In this document: positions 40,200-50,399 of the stretch, in pieces
How the letters are laid out: each line of letters starts with the position of its first letter
Numbering within the stretch: position 1 is the stretch's first letter
Assembly (NCBI RefSeq): GCF_023146395.1
Contig: NZ_JAGLCD010000004.1
Location: 320,718-384,717 of the forward strand
Direction: 5' to 3'
DNA: 64,000 nt
DNA from: Aeromicrobium sp.
Lineage (GTDB): Bacteria > Actinomycetota > Actinomycetes > Propionibacteriales > Nocardioidaceae
Notes under the pieces: generated by a model
What the model was told of the DNA's origin: nothing
What the model saw: the letters and a program-made list of their open reading frames with translations, nothing else
Databases searched by the model: none
Made by a program: the position numbers and the translations under genes

Positions 40200-40733
40200 A
40201 TGAACCACGACGCGGAGTCTGACGAGTCCGACTCGGGCCTGGATCCCGAGGAGGCGCGCACGCTCGCCATGAAGGTCCTCTACGACCGGTTGGCCGAGCG
40301 GGCGCACAGTCGGGCCGATCTCGAGCGGGCCCTCGCCAAGCGGCGGGTGCCCGCCGAGATCGCCGCGGCAGTGCTTGACCGGTTCGAGGCGGCCGGCTTC
40401 GTCGACGACGCAGCCTTCGCCCGCTCCTGGGTCGAGGGGCGCCAGCGTGGCAAGGGGCTGGCCAGCCGCGCTCTGGCGATGGAGCTGCGCCAGAAGGGCG
40501 TCGACGACGAGATCGCTCGTGAGGCGCTGGCGGAGATCGATCCGGAGGCCGAGCGGCAGGCGGCCCACCGGTTGGTGCAGGCCAAGCTCCGCACCATGCG
40601 GGGGCTCGACGACCAGGTCCGCACCCGGCGGCTGGTCGGCATGCTGGCGCGCAAGGGTTATCCGCCGGGGCTGGCCTTCGAGGTCGTGCGGTCCGAGCTG
40701 GGCGCCGAGCCCGAACCGCTCGACTCGCTCTGA
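40200..40733 (+). CDS. recX: RecX regulatory protein
   Basis: Binds RecA filaments and inhibits strand exchange. The 177 residues have the three-helix repeats of RecX: KVLYDRLAERAHSRADLERALAKRRVP, DAAFARSWVEGRQRGKGLASRALAMELRQKGV and RRLVGMLARKGYPPGLAFEVVRSEL. It starts 5 nt after recA and is surely co-transcribed. Confidence 0.95.
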   Translation: MNHDAESDESDSGLDPEEARTLAMKVLYDRLAERAHSRADLERALAKRRVPAEIAAAVLDRFEAAGFVDDAAFARSWVEGRQRGKGLASRALAMELRQKGVDDEIAREALAEIDPEAERQAAHRLVQAKLRTMRGLDDQVRTRRLVGMLARKGYPPGLAFEVVRSELGAEPEPLDSL

Positions 40734-40743
40734 GCGGCCGGAT

Positions 40744-41223
40744 TCACGGTTCGATCGCGGCGACGACCTCCGGGTCGGTGCAGCCCCGCGCCCAGGCGGC
40801 GATCCGCGTGCGGATCTCGCGCCCGAGCACCCACTGCCCGATCGGCTCGGCCACCGGGCGCAGCCATCGCGGCGCGATCGTGTAGCTGTACTTCCAGGTC
40901 GCGCGGCAGCCGTCCACGCCGGCACGCTGCTCCGGTACGAACCTCCACCCGCCACCGAACACCGCGAAGAACCAGGGACCCCGCACCATCGTCATCCCCA
41001 CCGAGGTCGGCGGTCGGTACGAGACGTACTCGCTGATCATGGCCGGGCCCACGCGGGCCCGGGTGTAGGTCCGGACGCCCTTGGCGGGCGCCTCAGCATC
41101 GATCAGGTGCTGGTGCCGGATGAAGGGGTCCCAGCGCAGCCGGGTCTCTCCGGTCGTCTGCGACACGGCGAAGGCGGTCTCCGGGCTCACCGGGACCCAG
41201 GTTTCAGCGACCACGTGCGGCAT
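40744..41223 (-). CDS. SRPBCC-family protein (polyketide cyclase/dehydrase-like)
   Basis: A 159-residue START-like fold. It begins VVAETWVPVSPETAFAVSQTTGETRLRWDPFI, the usual SRPBCC entry strand and helix, and ends with the long C-terminal helix (PIGQWVLGREIRTRIAAWA). The ligand is unknown. It converges with recX with a 10-nt gap. TACCGT on the minus strand (41230-41235) ends 6 nt before the ATG. Confidence 0.8.
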   Translation of the reverse strand: MPHVVAETWVPVSPETAFAVSQTTGETRLRWDPFIRHQHLIDAEAPAKGVRTYTRARVGPAMISEYVSYRPPTSVGMTMVRGPWFFAVFGGGWRFVPEQRAGVDGCRATWKYSYTIAPRWLRPVAEPIGQWVLGREIRTRIAAWARGCTDPEVVAAIEP

Positions 41224-41283
41224 GCCGCCACGGTACGCAGCCTCGATGGCCGGCGACCATTACCTGCGAGTAACATCGGGGTC

Positions 41284-41742
41284 ATGGCCTCCACCTACGA
41301 TCTCTTTCGCAAGCTCAGTGCGCTCCCGCAGGGCAAGCGCCTGTTCTCCCTGGCGTTCAGCCAGAAGGCGCCCTACTTCGGCTCGATCCACCTGCGGGTC
41401 GACCAGATGAACCCGCACTTCGCCCAGATCTCGCTGCCCAAGCGTCGTGCCGTGCAGAACCACATCGGCACGGTGCACGCGATCGCGGTGTGCAACGGCC
41501 TGGAGGCGGCCATGGGTCTGCTGGCCGAGGCGACCTGCCCGAAGGATGCGCGGTGGCTGCCCAAGGGCATGGAGGTCCAGTACCTCGCCAAGTCCACGAC
41601 CGACCTGATCTGCACGGCCGAGTCCTCGCCCGAGGACTGGGCGAATGGCCCGGACGTGCCGATCACGGTCAAGGCCACCCGCGAGGACGGCACCGTCGTC
41701 GTGGCCGGCACGATCCACCTCTGGGTCACCCCCAAGAAGTAG
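41284..41742 (+). CDS. DUF4442 hotdog-fold protein
   Basis: A 152-residue protein of the DUF4442 hotdog family, related to thioesterases. The pattern HIGTVHAIAVCNGLEAAMGLLAEATCP is the hotdog central helix region. It may act on acyl-CoA, but this is not shown. TAACAT (41271-41276) ends 7 nt before the ATG; the promoter shares a 60-bp gap with the divergent SRPBCC gene. Confidence 0.8.
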   Translation: MASTYDLFRKLSALPQGKRLFSLAFSQKAPYFGSIHLRVDQMNPHFAQISLPKRRAVQNHIGTVHAIAVCNGLEAAMGLLAEATCPKDARWLPKGMEVQYLAKSTTDLICTAESSPEDWANGPDVPITVKATREDGTVVVAGTIHLWVTPKK

Positions 41743-41758
41743 CCGCCGCGACTCGGCC

Positions 41759-42751
<993 letters not shown>

Positions 42752-42757
42752 GACCCC

Positions 42758-42788
42758 AGCCAACAACCTGGAGTGCGCTCCAGGTCAA
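42758..42788 (-). promoter_or_regulatory. MerR-type promoter/operator of the aldo/keto reductase
   Basis: On the minus strand TTGACC (42783-42788) is the -35 and TTGGCT (42758-42763) a weak -10, separated by 19 bp, the stretched spacing of MerR-controlled promoters. The spacer holds a perfect dyad, ACCTGGAG-N4-CTCCAGGT (42766-42785). The -10 ends 6 nt before the ATG. Confidence 0.75.
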
Positions 42789-42796
42789 GCCCTCGG

Positions 42797-43186
42797 TCAG
42801 GCCGACTTCTCGCGCGGGCGGAGTCGGGCGTGGTACGTCGCGATCTTGGTCTCGATGGCGACCAGATGGGCCGAGACCTCCTCGAGCTGGCGCACGACCT
42901 CGTCGCGGTGCGCGGTCAGCACGGCCAGGCGCTCGGTCTCGTTGCCGGAACCGGCCCGGACGAGCTCGGCGTAGCGCCGGATGTCGCGGATCGGCATCCC
43001 CGTCGACCGGAGTCGGGTCACCAGCTCGATCCACCCGAGGTCGACATCGGTGTAGGTGCGGTGACCGTTGCCGCCGCGAGGCACGGCCCGCAGCAGCAGC
43101 CCGTCCCGTTCGTAGTAGCGCAGTGTGTCGACCGACACGCCGAGCTCGGCGGCTGCTGCGGCGATGGTGCGTGGGTGGTTCGGCAT
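42797..43186 (-). CDS. MerR-family transcriptional regulator
   Basis: A 129-residue regulator. The winged helix has IAAAAAELGVSVDTLRYYERDGLL and RTYTDVDLGWIELVTRLRSTGMPIRDIRRYAELV. A coiled coil follows (HRDEVVRQLEEVSAHLVAIETKIATYHARL). No Cys cluster is present, so it is not a metal or redox sensor of the usual Cys type. It lies just upstream of the reductase and probably activates it. Confidence 0.9.
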   Translation of the reverse strand: MPNHPRTIAAAAAELGVSVDTLRYYERDGLLLRAVPRGGNGHRTYTDVDLGWIELVTRLRSTGMPIRDIRRYAELVRAGSGNETERLAVLTAHRDEVVRQLEEVSAHLVAIETKIATYHARLRPREKSA

Positions 43187-43287
43187 GTCGTCAGTCTGCT
43201 CGCCACCCGGTGGCGGTGTCAGGAGGCGTGGTGTGCGAGTCGGCTCGGGTCGGTCTGTGGGTCGTCGGCGCGTATCCTTGACGGGTC

Positions 43288-44769
43288 ATGACGAAGACCT
43301 ACGAGGTGCGCACCTACGGGTGCCAGATGAACGTGCACGACTCCGAGCGGATCAGCGGTCTGCTCGAGACGGCCGGGTACACCGCCGCCGAGAAGGCCGG
43401 CGGTGCCACGCCTGATCTCGTGGTGTTCAACACCTGCGCGGTCCGCGAGAACGCCGACAACAAGCTGTACGGCAACCTGGGCCACGTCGCGAGCCTCAAG
43501 GCGGAGAAGCCCGGGATGCAGGTCGCGGTCGGGGGCTGCCTGGCGCAGAAGGACCGCGCGACCATCACCGAGAAGGCCCCCTGGGTCGACGTCGTCTTCG
43601 GCACCCACAACGTCGGGTCGCTGCCGGTGCTCCTGGAGCGAGCCCGAGTGCAGTCCGAGGCGCAGGTCGAGATCCTCGACTCGCTCGAGACCTTCCCGTC
43701 GACGCTGCCGACCAAGCGCGACTCGGTGTTCGCAGCCTGGGTGTCGATCAGCGTGGGCTGCAACAACACCTGCACGTTCTGCATCGTGCCGAGCCTGCGC
43801 GGCAAGGAGCGCGACCGTCGCCCGGGCGACGTTCTCGCCGAGGTTGAGGCGCTCGTCGCCGACGGTGTCGTCGAGGTCACGCTGCTGGGCCAGAACGTCA
43901 ACTCCTACGGCGTCGAGTTCGGCGACAAGCAGGCGTTCGGCAAGCTCCTGCGCGCGTGCGGCCAGATCGAGGGTCTGGAGCGGGTGCGGTTCACGAGTCC
44001 GCATCCCAAGGACTTCACCGACGACGTCATCGCGGCGATGGCCGAGACGCCCAACGTCATGCCGCAGCTGCACATGCCGCTGCAGTCGGGCTCGGACGAC
44101 GTCCTCAAGCGCATGCGCCGGTCGTATCGGCGCGAGAAGTTCCTGGGCATCATCGATCGGGTCCGCGCCGCGATGCCCGACGCGGCGATCACGACCGACA
44201 TCATCGTGGGGTTCCCGGGCGAGACCGACGAGGACTTCGAGCAGACCCTCGACGTCGTGCGCCGTGCCCGGTTCAGCAGCGCGTTCACGTTCCAGTACTC
44301 CCCACGCCCCGGCACGCCGGCCGCCGACCTCGACGACCAGATCGCCCCGGAGGTCGTCAAGGAGCGGTACCTGCGCCTGGCCGAGGTCGTCGACGAGATC
44401 GCGTGGTCGGAGAACCAGGCGCTCGTGGGCCGGCGCGTCGAGCTGCTCGTCTCCGACACGAGCGGCAAGAAGGACCGGGCGACCGAGCGCCTCACGGGGC
44501 GTGCGCGCGACAACCGTCTGGTCCACTTCGTCCCGGCGGACACGCAGGTGCGACCCGGCGACGTCGTGGAGGTCGAGATCACCTCGGCCGCTCCGCACCA
44601 CCTGATGAGCGACCTCCCGCCGCTGAGCGCGCGCACGACGGCCGCCGGCGACGCCTGGGCCGCCCGCCGGGGCACGACCGAGGTCAGGCCTGGCACCCCG
44701 GTCGGACTCGGCATGCCAGGTCTCGGCGTGCCGGAGCCGCTGCCTCCGGCCCCCGCCTGCGCGACCTGA
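43288..44769 (+). CDS. miaB: tRNA-2-methylthio-N6-dimethylallyladenosine synthase
   Basis: A radical-SAM methylthiotransferase that acts on i6A37 of tRNA after MiaA. The 493 residues have the N-terminal cluster Cys residues ([32 protein letters not shown]), the radical-SAM CxxxCxxC in [18 protein letters not shown], and a C-terminal TRAM domain (about 375-440). The last 50 residues are Pro/Gly-rich and unusual. TATCCT (43273-43278) is a -10 candidate 9 nt before the ATG. The miaA gene lies about 6 kb away, separated by the accessory operon. Confidence 0.96.
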   Translation: MTKTYEVRTYGCQMNVHDSERISGLLETAGYTAAEKAGGATPDLVVFNTCAVRENADNKLYGNLGHVASLKAEKPGMQVAVGGCLAQKDRATITEKAPWVDVVFGTHNVGSLPVLLERARVQSEAQVEILDSLETFPSTLPTKRDSVFAAWVSISVGCNNTCTFCIVPSLRGKERDRRPGDVLAEVEALVADGVVEVTLLGQNVNSYGVEFGDKQAFGKLLRACGQIEGLERVRFTSPHPKDFTDDVIAAMAETPNVMPQLHMPLQSGSDDVLKRMRRSYRREKFLGIIDRVRAAMPDAAITTDIIVGFPGETDEDFEQTLDVVRRARFSSAFTFQYSPRPGTPAADLDDQIAPEVVKERYLRLAEVVDEIAWSENQALVGRRVELLVSDTSGKKDRATERLTGRARDNRLVHFVPADTQVRPGDVVEVEITSAAPHHLMSDLPPLSARTTAAGDAWAARRGTTEVRPGTPVGLGMPGLGVPEPLPPAPACAT

Positions 44770-44772
44770 GGA

Positions 44773-46806
44773 TCAGACGACGAGCTCGGGGTGCAGCCGG
44801 CCCATCGTGACCCGCTGTCGTCGGTAGGCCGCGACGACCGTGACCGCCAGCGCCAGCACCGTGAACACCGCGAGCGCGAAGAAGTCCCGCCCGACCGACT
44901 CCCCGCCGCCGGCCGTGGCTGCCCGGAACAGGTCGACGACGTAGGTCATCGGCAGCAGGTCGTGGAAGAAGTTGAAGAATCCCGGCGCCGTCTCGATCGG
45001 GTACGTGCCACCGGCCGAGGTCAGCTGCAGGCACACGACGACGAGTGCGAGGAACCGGCCGGCGGCGCCGAACAGGGCGATGAACATCTGGTTCACCGCG
45101 GTGAACACGACGCCTGCGGCCAGTGCGGTGCCGACCAGGAGCAGACGGTCCTCCGCGTGGATGCCGACGACCCCCTCGACGACGGCCACGAGCAGGAGCG
45201 CCTGCACGGCCGAGAGCACCAGACCGGGTGCCAGGCCGGCCAGGGCGATCCTGGCGCTGCCGGCCGTCGACGCGATCGCCCGGTCCGACAGCGGGCGCAG
45301 CAGGAGGTAGATCGCCATCGCGCCGACCCACAGGGCCAGGGCCATGAAGTAGGGCGCCAGCGCGGTGCCGTAGTTCGCGACCCCGTTGACGCGGTCGGCC
45401 GCGTCCTCGATCGGCGTGGCGACGGTCGAGGCGAGGTTCTGCCGCTCCTGCTCGTCGTAGTCGGGGACCTGGTCGACGCCCGCGGCCAGGCCGTCGGCGA
45501 GGTCGGACGAGCCCGCGGCGAGCTGATCGGCCCCCGAGGCCAGCTGGCCGACCCCGGCCGCGAGGTCGTCGGCCCCGGACGCGGCAGAGGCGGCCCCGTC
45601 GGCGAGCCGCCCCGTGCTGTCGGCGAGGGTCGAGGCGCCGCCGGCCGCCTGGTCGAGAGCGCTGACGAGCGTGGGCACGGCACCGGCGAGCTGGCGGTTG
45701 CCGTCCGCCACCTGGTTGGCTCCCGCGGCCAGTGCAGCGGTGTCGGCGCGGACCTGTTCGGCCTGCCCGCGGACCGTGCCGACGAACGCCGTGAGCTCGC
45801 CGGACCGGCTCGCGGCCTCGCGCAGCAGGGCGCAGCCCTCGGGCGGCCCCGCCGCCTCGCACTGGTCGGCCAGCGTCGTCAGCTGCGCGGCCAGGGCGTC
45901 GATGTCAGCGGCCGCGTCGCTCGTCGCGTCCAGCAGCCGCTGGGTGACGGTCTGCACCGTCTGGTTGACCTGGTCGGTGCCGGCGGCGACCTGGCCCGCG
46001 CCGTCTGCGAGTCGCTGGGTGTCCTGGACCAGGGTCCCGGTCTGGGAGCGCAGCAGGCCGAGCCCGGCGGCGAGCTGGCCGACCGCGCCGTCGAGCTGCG
46101 CGGCACCGCCGGCCAGCTCGCGGTTGCCGGCCGCGAGCTGCCGAGCCCCGGTCGCGGCCGAACTGGTGCCGTCGGCCAGCTCGCGTGCCCCACCGGCCAG
46201 GTCGGCAGCGCCATCGGCCGCTTCCTGCAGCGAGGCGCGGATGTCGCTGAACCCGAGGTAGACGTTGTCGAGGTAGGTTTCGGTGACCTGGGCGTTCAGC
46301 GCGGTACGGGCCGCGTCCAGGATGCGTTCGGCGATCGTGCCGTTGATGTAGTTGACCCGGTCGTTGGTGCGCAGGTCGAGCTGTCCCTGCACGGCCTGCG
46401 CCGGATCTGCCGAGGTCGAGGTCGCGGCGGCCGAGAGGTTCTCGGGGATCGTGAGGACGGCCTTGTACTCGCCCGAGGCCAGGCCGTCGGAGGCGTCCTT
46501 CGCGTCGGTCAGCACCCAGTCGTAGTTCGAGCCGTCGTCGTCGCCGATGAGGTCGGCGGCCAGCACACGGCCGATCGCGACGGGCTGGGTCGTGCCGTCG
46601 GGTGCGGTGACCTCGACGATCTCGTCCTCGTTGACCACCGCGGCCCGGATCTTGTCCAGATTCCCGGTCGGGTCGAGGTTGGCCCAGATGTAGAGGGCGC
46701 CGTACAGGAGCGGGACGATCGTCACCGCGACGACGGCCGCGCGGGCCAGTCGGCTGCGGCGCAGACGCGCGAGCTCGAACCAGGGCAGGGACGGGGAGGG
46801 GATCAT
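44773..46806 (-). CDS. YhgE/Pip-family membrane protein
   Basis: A 677-residue protein with one N-terminal membrane helix (AAVVAVTIVPLLYGALYIWANLDP, the Pip signature region) and about five C-terminal helices. Between them, about 220-470, is a long run of short repeats of the form x-x-L-A-x-G (for example LAGGARELADG, LAAGNRELAGG), predicted as an extracellular coiled rod. The family includes phage-infection protein and export components. It overlaps the MMPL-ABC gene by one base (TGATG), so the two form an operon. Its stop is 3 nt from that of convergent miaB. Confidence 0.88.
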   Translation of the reverse strand: MIPSPSLPWFELARLRRSRLARAAVVAVTIVPLLYGALYIWANLDPTGNLDKIRAAVVNEDEIVEVTAPDGTTQPVAIGRVLAADLIGDDDGSNYDWVLTDAKDASDGLASGEYKAVLTIPENLSAAATSTSADPAQAVQGQLDLRTNDRVNYINGTIAERILDAARTALNAQVTETYLDNVYLGFSDIRASLQEAADGAADLAGGARELADGTSSAATGARQLAAGNRELAGGAAQLDGAVGQLAAGLGLLRSQTGTLVQDTQRLADGAGQVAAGTDQVNQTVQTVTQRLLDATSDAAADIDALAAQLTTLADQCEAAGPPEGCALLREAASRSGELTAFVGTVRGQAEQVRADTAALAAGANQVADGNRQLAGAVPTLVSALDQAAGGASTLADSTGRLADGAASAASGADDLAAGVGQLASGADQLAAGSSDLADGLAAGVDQVPDYDEQERQNLASTVATPIEDAADRVNGVANYGTALAPYFMALALWVGAMAIYLLLRPLSDRAIASTAGSARIALAGLAPGLVLSAVQALLLVAVVEGVVGIHAEDRLLLVGTALAAGVVFTAVNQMFIALFGAAGRFLALVVVCLQLTSAGGTYPIETAPGFFNFFHDLLPMTYVVDLFRAATAGGGESVGRDFFALAVFTVLALAVTVVAAYRRQRVTMGRLHPELVV

Positions 46807-49685
46807 CACAGCATCAGCTCGTCGAGGGTGCGGGCGGTGTCCAGCTCCAGGAGGTGGACCCGGTCGGACGGCGGGGGCGCAGCGCTCACGGACACGACGC
46901 TCGCCACGAGCGATGCCCCTGAGTCCTCCAGGAGGTGCTCGAGCGCGCCCCAGAGCAGGGCGAGGTCGTCGCCGATGCGGAGGTCGTCGGCCCCGTCGAG
47001 GACGACGACGCGAGGCGACTCCTGCAGGGCGAGCACGACACCGAGGAGCGTGCGCTGCAGCGGCGAGAGGCGCCCGACCGGCACCGAGCCCTCGACCGGG
47101 ACGTGCGGCACGCCGTGCGCGGCGTGGGCGTGCGCGAGCGCACGGTCGAGCTGCTGGCGCACCGGGGCGATCCGCGACCTGCTCACCCAGAGCCCGAAGC
47201 GACGGATCGACAGTCGCTCGGCGATGTGCTGGTCGACCGTCAGGTTGACGTCCAGGTCGTTGAGACCCGCGATCTCGGCCAGGGCGACCGAGTGCCGCAC
47301 GGCGCGGGCCTCCTGGGGGAGCAGGTGCCCGTTGACGCGCAGTCGTCCCTGGTCGTAGTCCATCCGTCCGGCGATGGTCAGCAGCAGTGCGGTCTTGCCC
47401 GATCCGCTCGGCCCGTGGACGACGAGCCAGTCGTGCTCCGGGAGGTCGATCGTGACGTCGTTGAAGACCGGACCGTGCGGGCCCGCCGTGGTCAGTCCGG
47501 CGGCCGTCACCGCAGCCGTGGAGTCGCGACGCGGCCAGCTCTGCAGCTCGACCCGGCGGTGCAGTGCCTCGCCCTCGACGTCGATGTGCGGCAGGACCTG
47601 ATCGAGGCGCTTCGGCAGGCGCCAGGAGCGGGCGCCGAAGAGCTGCAGGACCGCCGGCGCGAACAGCATGCGGATCAGGAACGCGTCCACGAAGACGCCG
47701 ATCGCGAGCGCGAAGGCGATCGACTTGATGTTGGGGTCGCCATCGGGCACGAAGGCCGCGAAGACCGCGAGCATGATGACGGCCGCGGCGGTCACGACGC
47801 GCGAGCTGCCGACGAACCCGTCGACGATCGCGCGGCGCGGATCGCCGCTGCGGACGTACTCCTCCTTCATGCGCGACATGAGGAACACCTCGTAGTCCAT
47901 CGACAGGCCGAACAGCACGGCCATGAGGATGATCGGCAGGAAGCTGATGAGCGGTCCGGGGGAGTCGAGGTTGACCACGGGTCCGAGCCAGCCCCACTGG
48001 AACACCGCCACGACGGCGCCGAAGGCCGTTCCCGTCGACAGCAGGAAGCCGAGCGTGGCCTTCAGGGGGACGACGACGCTGCGGAACACGATCAGCAGCA
48101 GGAGGACCGACAGGCCCACCACGACGATCCCGAAGGGCACCAGGGCCGACTGCAGGCGGTCGGAGATGTCGATTCCCCCGGCCGTCAGACCGGTGACCTG
48201 CACCTGGACGCCGTGCTCCTGCTCCCAGCCCGGAGCGAGGGCACGGAGGCGGTCGACGAGGTCGTGGGTCGCGACGGCGTCGGGTCCGGAGGTGGGAATG
48301 ACCTGGATGACTCCGGTGTCTCCGGTGCGGTTCGGGGTCGCGAGACCGATCGCGGCCACGCCGTCCAGGCGCCGGATGTCGGCCGTGACGTCGTCCACGA
48401 CGCCGATCGGGTCGGTCGAGGTGATGAGGTCGGCCGTGACGAGCAGGGGGCCGTTGAATCCGGGGCCGAAGTACTCGTCGATCAGGTCGAACGCCTCGCG
48501 CTGCGTCGAGTCGTGGGGTGCGGAGCCGTTCGTGGGCAGGGCCAGGCGCAGGTCGGGGGCCGGGATCGTCGTGATCGCCAGGCCGACCACGATCAGCACG
48601 ATGGCCGTCTTGGGGAACCGGATGACGGTCTGCACCCAGCGCCGGGAGAAGGCTCCGGGCGGGTGCTCACGGTCGGGTGCGAGCCGGGTGCCGGCTCGTC
48701 CCAACATCGCCGGGAGCAGGGTGAGGGCGACCGCGACCGCCACGACGACCGCGAAGGCCGCCACGATGCCCATGACGGTCAGGAACGGGATGCGCGCGAT
48801 GCTGAGGCCGACCAGGGCGATCACGACCGTGGCACCCGCGAAGACGACCGCGGAGCCGGCGGTGGCGGTGGCGCGGGCCGTCGCCTCGTCGGGCTCGACG
48901 CCCTCGCCCAGGAGCTCGCGGTGGCGCGACACGATGAACAGGGCGTAGTCGATGCCGACCGCGAGGCCGATCATCAGGGCGAGCAGCGGAGCCGTGCTCG
49001 AGATCGTGACGAATCCGGTCGCCGCGAAGGTCAGGCCGACCGCCACGATGACGCCGGCCAGCGCCGTGACGATCGGGATCACGGCCGCTCGCAGCGAGCG
49101 GAACATCAGGAACAGCACGATGAAGGCGATGACGACGCCGAAGATCTCGACGATCGAGAGCTGTGGACCCGTGCTGGTGAACACGTCGCCGCCGAAGGCC
49201 GTGGTGTAGCCGGCCTCGTCCAGGGCGGTCGCCGTGGCGATCAGGTCGTCCTTGGCCGACGGGGCGACCGCTTCCAGGCCGACGTCGAACTGGACCAGGA
49301 CCTGGGCGGCCTCCCGATCGGGGGAGATGCCGATGGCGTTGCCCTCGTCGAAGGGCGACACGACCTCGGTCACGCTGTCGATCGTGGCGATCTGCGCGAC
49401 GGCCGCCTCCACGAGTCGGCGGGTGCGGGCGTCGTCGACCGTCTCGCCCTCCGGTGCGACGATCACCATCGTCGCGCCGGCGCCGCTCAGCTCGGGAAAC
49501 GTGCGGTCGAGGGCGTTGATCGCGTCCTGTGACTCCGTGCCCGGGATCTCGAAGGAGTCGCGGGTGCCGTCGCCGAGCGCGGCAGCCGCTGCTCCCACGG
49601 CGATGATCGCGGCGACCCAGAGCAGGACGACGCGACGGTGGTGGACGTACGCCCAGCGGCCCAGGGCGTACAGAAAGGTCGACAC
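46806..49685 (-). CDS. MMPL/RND-type transporter fused to an ABC ATPase-like domain
   Basis: A 959-residue protein. Residues 1 to about 690 form a full MMPL transporter: two sets of an outer loop plus several helices, with GLAVGIDYALFIVSRHRE and GLSMDYEVFLMSRMKEEY, the paired Asp-Tyr motifs of the proton path. From about 725 an ABC-like nucleotide-binding domain follows, with Walker A HGPSGSGKT near 757-764. The signature is LSPLQ instead of LSGGQ, and Walker B is VVVLDGADD, lacking the usual catalytic Glu. The ATPase part may bind ATP without normal turnover. GTG start at 49685. Confidence 0.88.
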   Translation of the reverse strand: MSTFLYALGRWAYVHHRRVVLLWVAAIIAVGAAAAALGDGTRDSFEIPGTESQDAINALDRTFPELSGAGATMVIVAPEGETVDDARTRRLVEAAVAQIATIDSVTEVVSPFDEGNAIGISPDREAAQVLVQFDVGLEAVAPSAKDDLIATATALDEAGYTTAFGGDVFTSTGPQLSIVEIFGVVIAFIVLFLMFRSLRAAVIPIVTALAGVIVAVGLTFAATGFVTISSTAPLLALMIGLAVGIDYALFIVSRHRELLGEGVEPDEATARATATAGSAVVFAGATVVIALVGLSIARIPFLTVMGIVAAFAVVVAVAVALTLLPAMLGRAGTRLAPDREHPPGAFSRRWVQTVIRFPKTAIVLIVVGLAITTIPAPDLRLALPTNGSAPHDSTQREAFDLIDEYFGPGFNGPLLVTADLITSTDPIGVVDDVTADIRRLDGVAAIGLATPNRTGDTGVIQVIPTSGPDAVATHDLVDRLRALAPGWEQEHGVQVQVTGLTAGGIDISDRLQSALVPFGIVVVGLSVLLLLIVFRSVVVPLKATLGFLLSTGTAFGAVVAVFQWGWLGPVVNLDSPGPLISFLPIILMAVLFGLSMDYEVFLMSRMKEEYVRSGDPRRAIVDGFVGSSRVVTAAAVIMLAVFAAFVPDGDPNIKSIAFALAIGVFVDAFLIRMLFAPAVLQLFGARSWRLPKRLDQVLPHIDVEGEALHRRVELQSWPRRDSTAAVTAAGLTTAGPHGPVFNDVTIDLPEHDWLVVHGPSGSGKTALLLTIAGRMDYDQGRLRVNGHLLPQEARAVRHSVALAEIAGLNDLDVNLTVDQHIAERLSIRRFGLWVSRSRIAPVRQQLDRALAHAHAAHGVPHVPVEGSVPVGRLSPLQRTLLGVVLALQESPRVVVLDGADDLRIGDDLALLWGALEHLLEDSGASLVASVVSVSAAPPPSDRVHLLELDTARTLDELML

Positions 49686-49691
49686 GCGTTG

Positions 49692-49726
49692 AAGATACGA
49701 TCCCGTATTCGATACGTCAATGTATC
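49692..49726 (-). promoter_or_regulatory. Promoter with twin operators for the MMPL-ABC operon
   Basis: On the minus strand TTGACG (49715-49720) and TATCTT (49692-49697) are 17 bp apart, and the -10 ends 6 nt before the GTG. Two dyads of the form GATAC-N6-GTATY (49694-49709 and 49711-49726) overlap the two hexamers. They look like TetR-type repressor sites, but no regulator gene is adjacent. Confidence 0.8.
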
Positions 49727-49767
49727 CAAACCGGATCGAGGTGTCGGCTGGGTCACACCGGCCGCCG

Positions 49768-50343
49768 TCAGGCGTTGCGCGCGATGCCGGCGTCGGGGTT
49801 CAGCAGGGTCTCCGGCACCGGACACCCCGTCATGACGGCGTCCATGCGGTCGACGATCGGTTCCCCGTCGACCTCCGGTTCCTCGAACAGGGCGTTCGGG
49901 TTGCTCTGGAGCTCGGTGACGTAGGCGTCGCGCGCCTCGATCAGCCGGTCCCAGTCGTCGAGCCAGTCGTCGAAGGGCTCGTCGGACGCGCGCAGGTCGG
50001 CGTCGAGGTCGCGCCAGCTCGCGACGACCTCCCGGACGACGGACGTCTGGGCCTCGATGCGCGCCGGCCGGTCGACCGCCAGGCCGTCGACGGAGACCGG
50101 CTCGACCCCGGCCGCGAGGGTGTTGCACCCGACGTCGACGGCGTCGATGATCTCGGGCTCGTCGATCGAGGCCGGGAGGTCCGAGCCACCGGCCACGATC
50201 AGGACGACGATGAGCCCGACCACGGCCACGGCCGAGGCGACACTCGTGCCGATCGCGATCCAGAGCCACCGGCGCGAGACCGGCGGGGGCGCGAACCGCC
50301 ACGCGTCCTGCGCAGGGGGGTAGGGCGGCAGCGGATCGACCAC
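49768..50343 (-). CDS. Membrane-anchored hypothetical protein
   Basis: A 191-residue protein with a Pro-rich N-terminal tail, one membrane helix (LWIAIGTSVASAVAVVGLIVVLIVAG), and an outer domain with two Cys (VGCNTLAAG and VMTGCPVPE) that could form a disulfide. No family is recognised. It is upstream of, and in the same direction as, the MMPL-ABC operon, and diverges from the gene at 50400. GTG start. Confidence 0.65.
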   Translation of the reverse strand: MVDPLPPYPPAQDAWRFAPPPVSRRWLWIAIGTSVASAVAVVGLIVVLIVAGGSDLPASIDEPEIIDAVDVGCNTLAAGVEPVSVDGLAVDRPARIEAQTSVVREVVASWRDLDADLRASDEPFDDWLDDWDRLIEARDAYVTELQSNPNALFEEPEVDGEPIVDRMDAVMTGCPVPETLLNPDAGIARNA

Positions 50344-50399
50344 GGGGACATGGTGTCACGTGGTCGGTGGCGCCGGGCCGGCATGGCTAGGCTCGTGCG

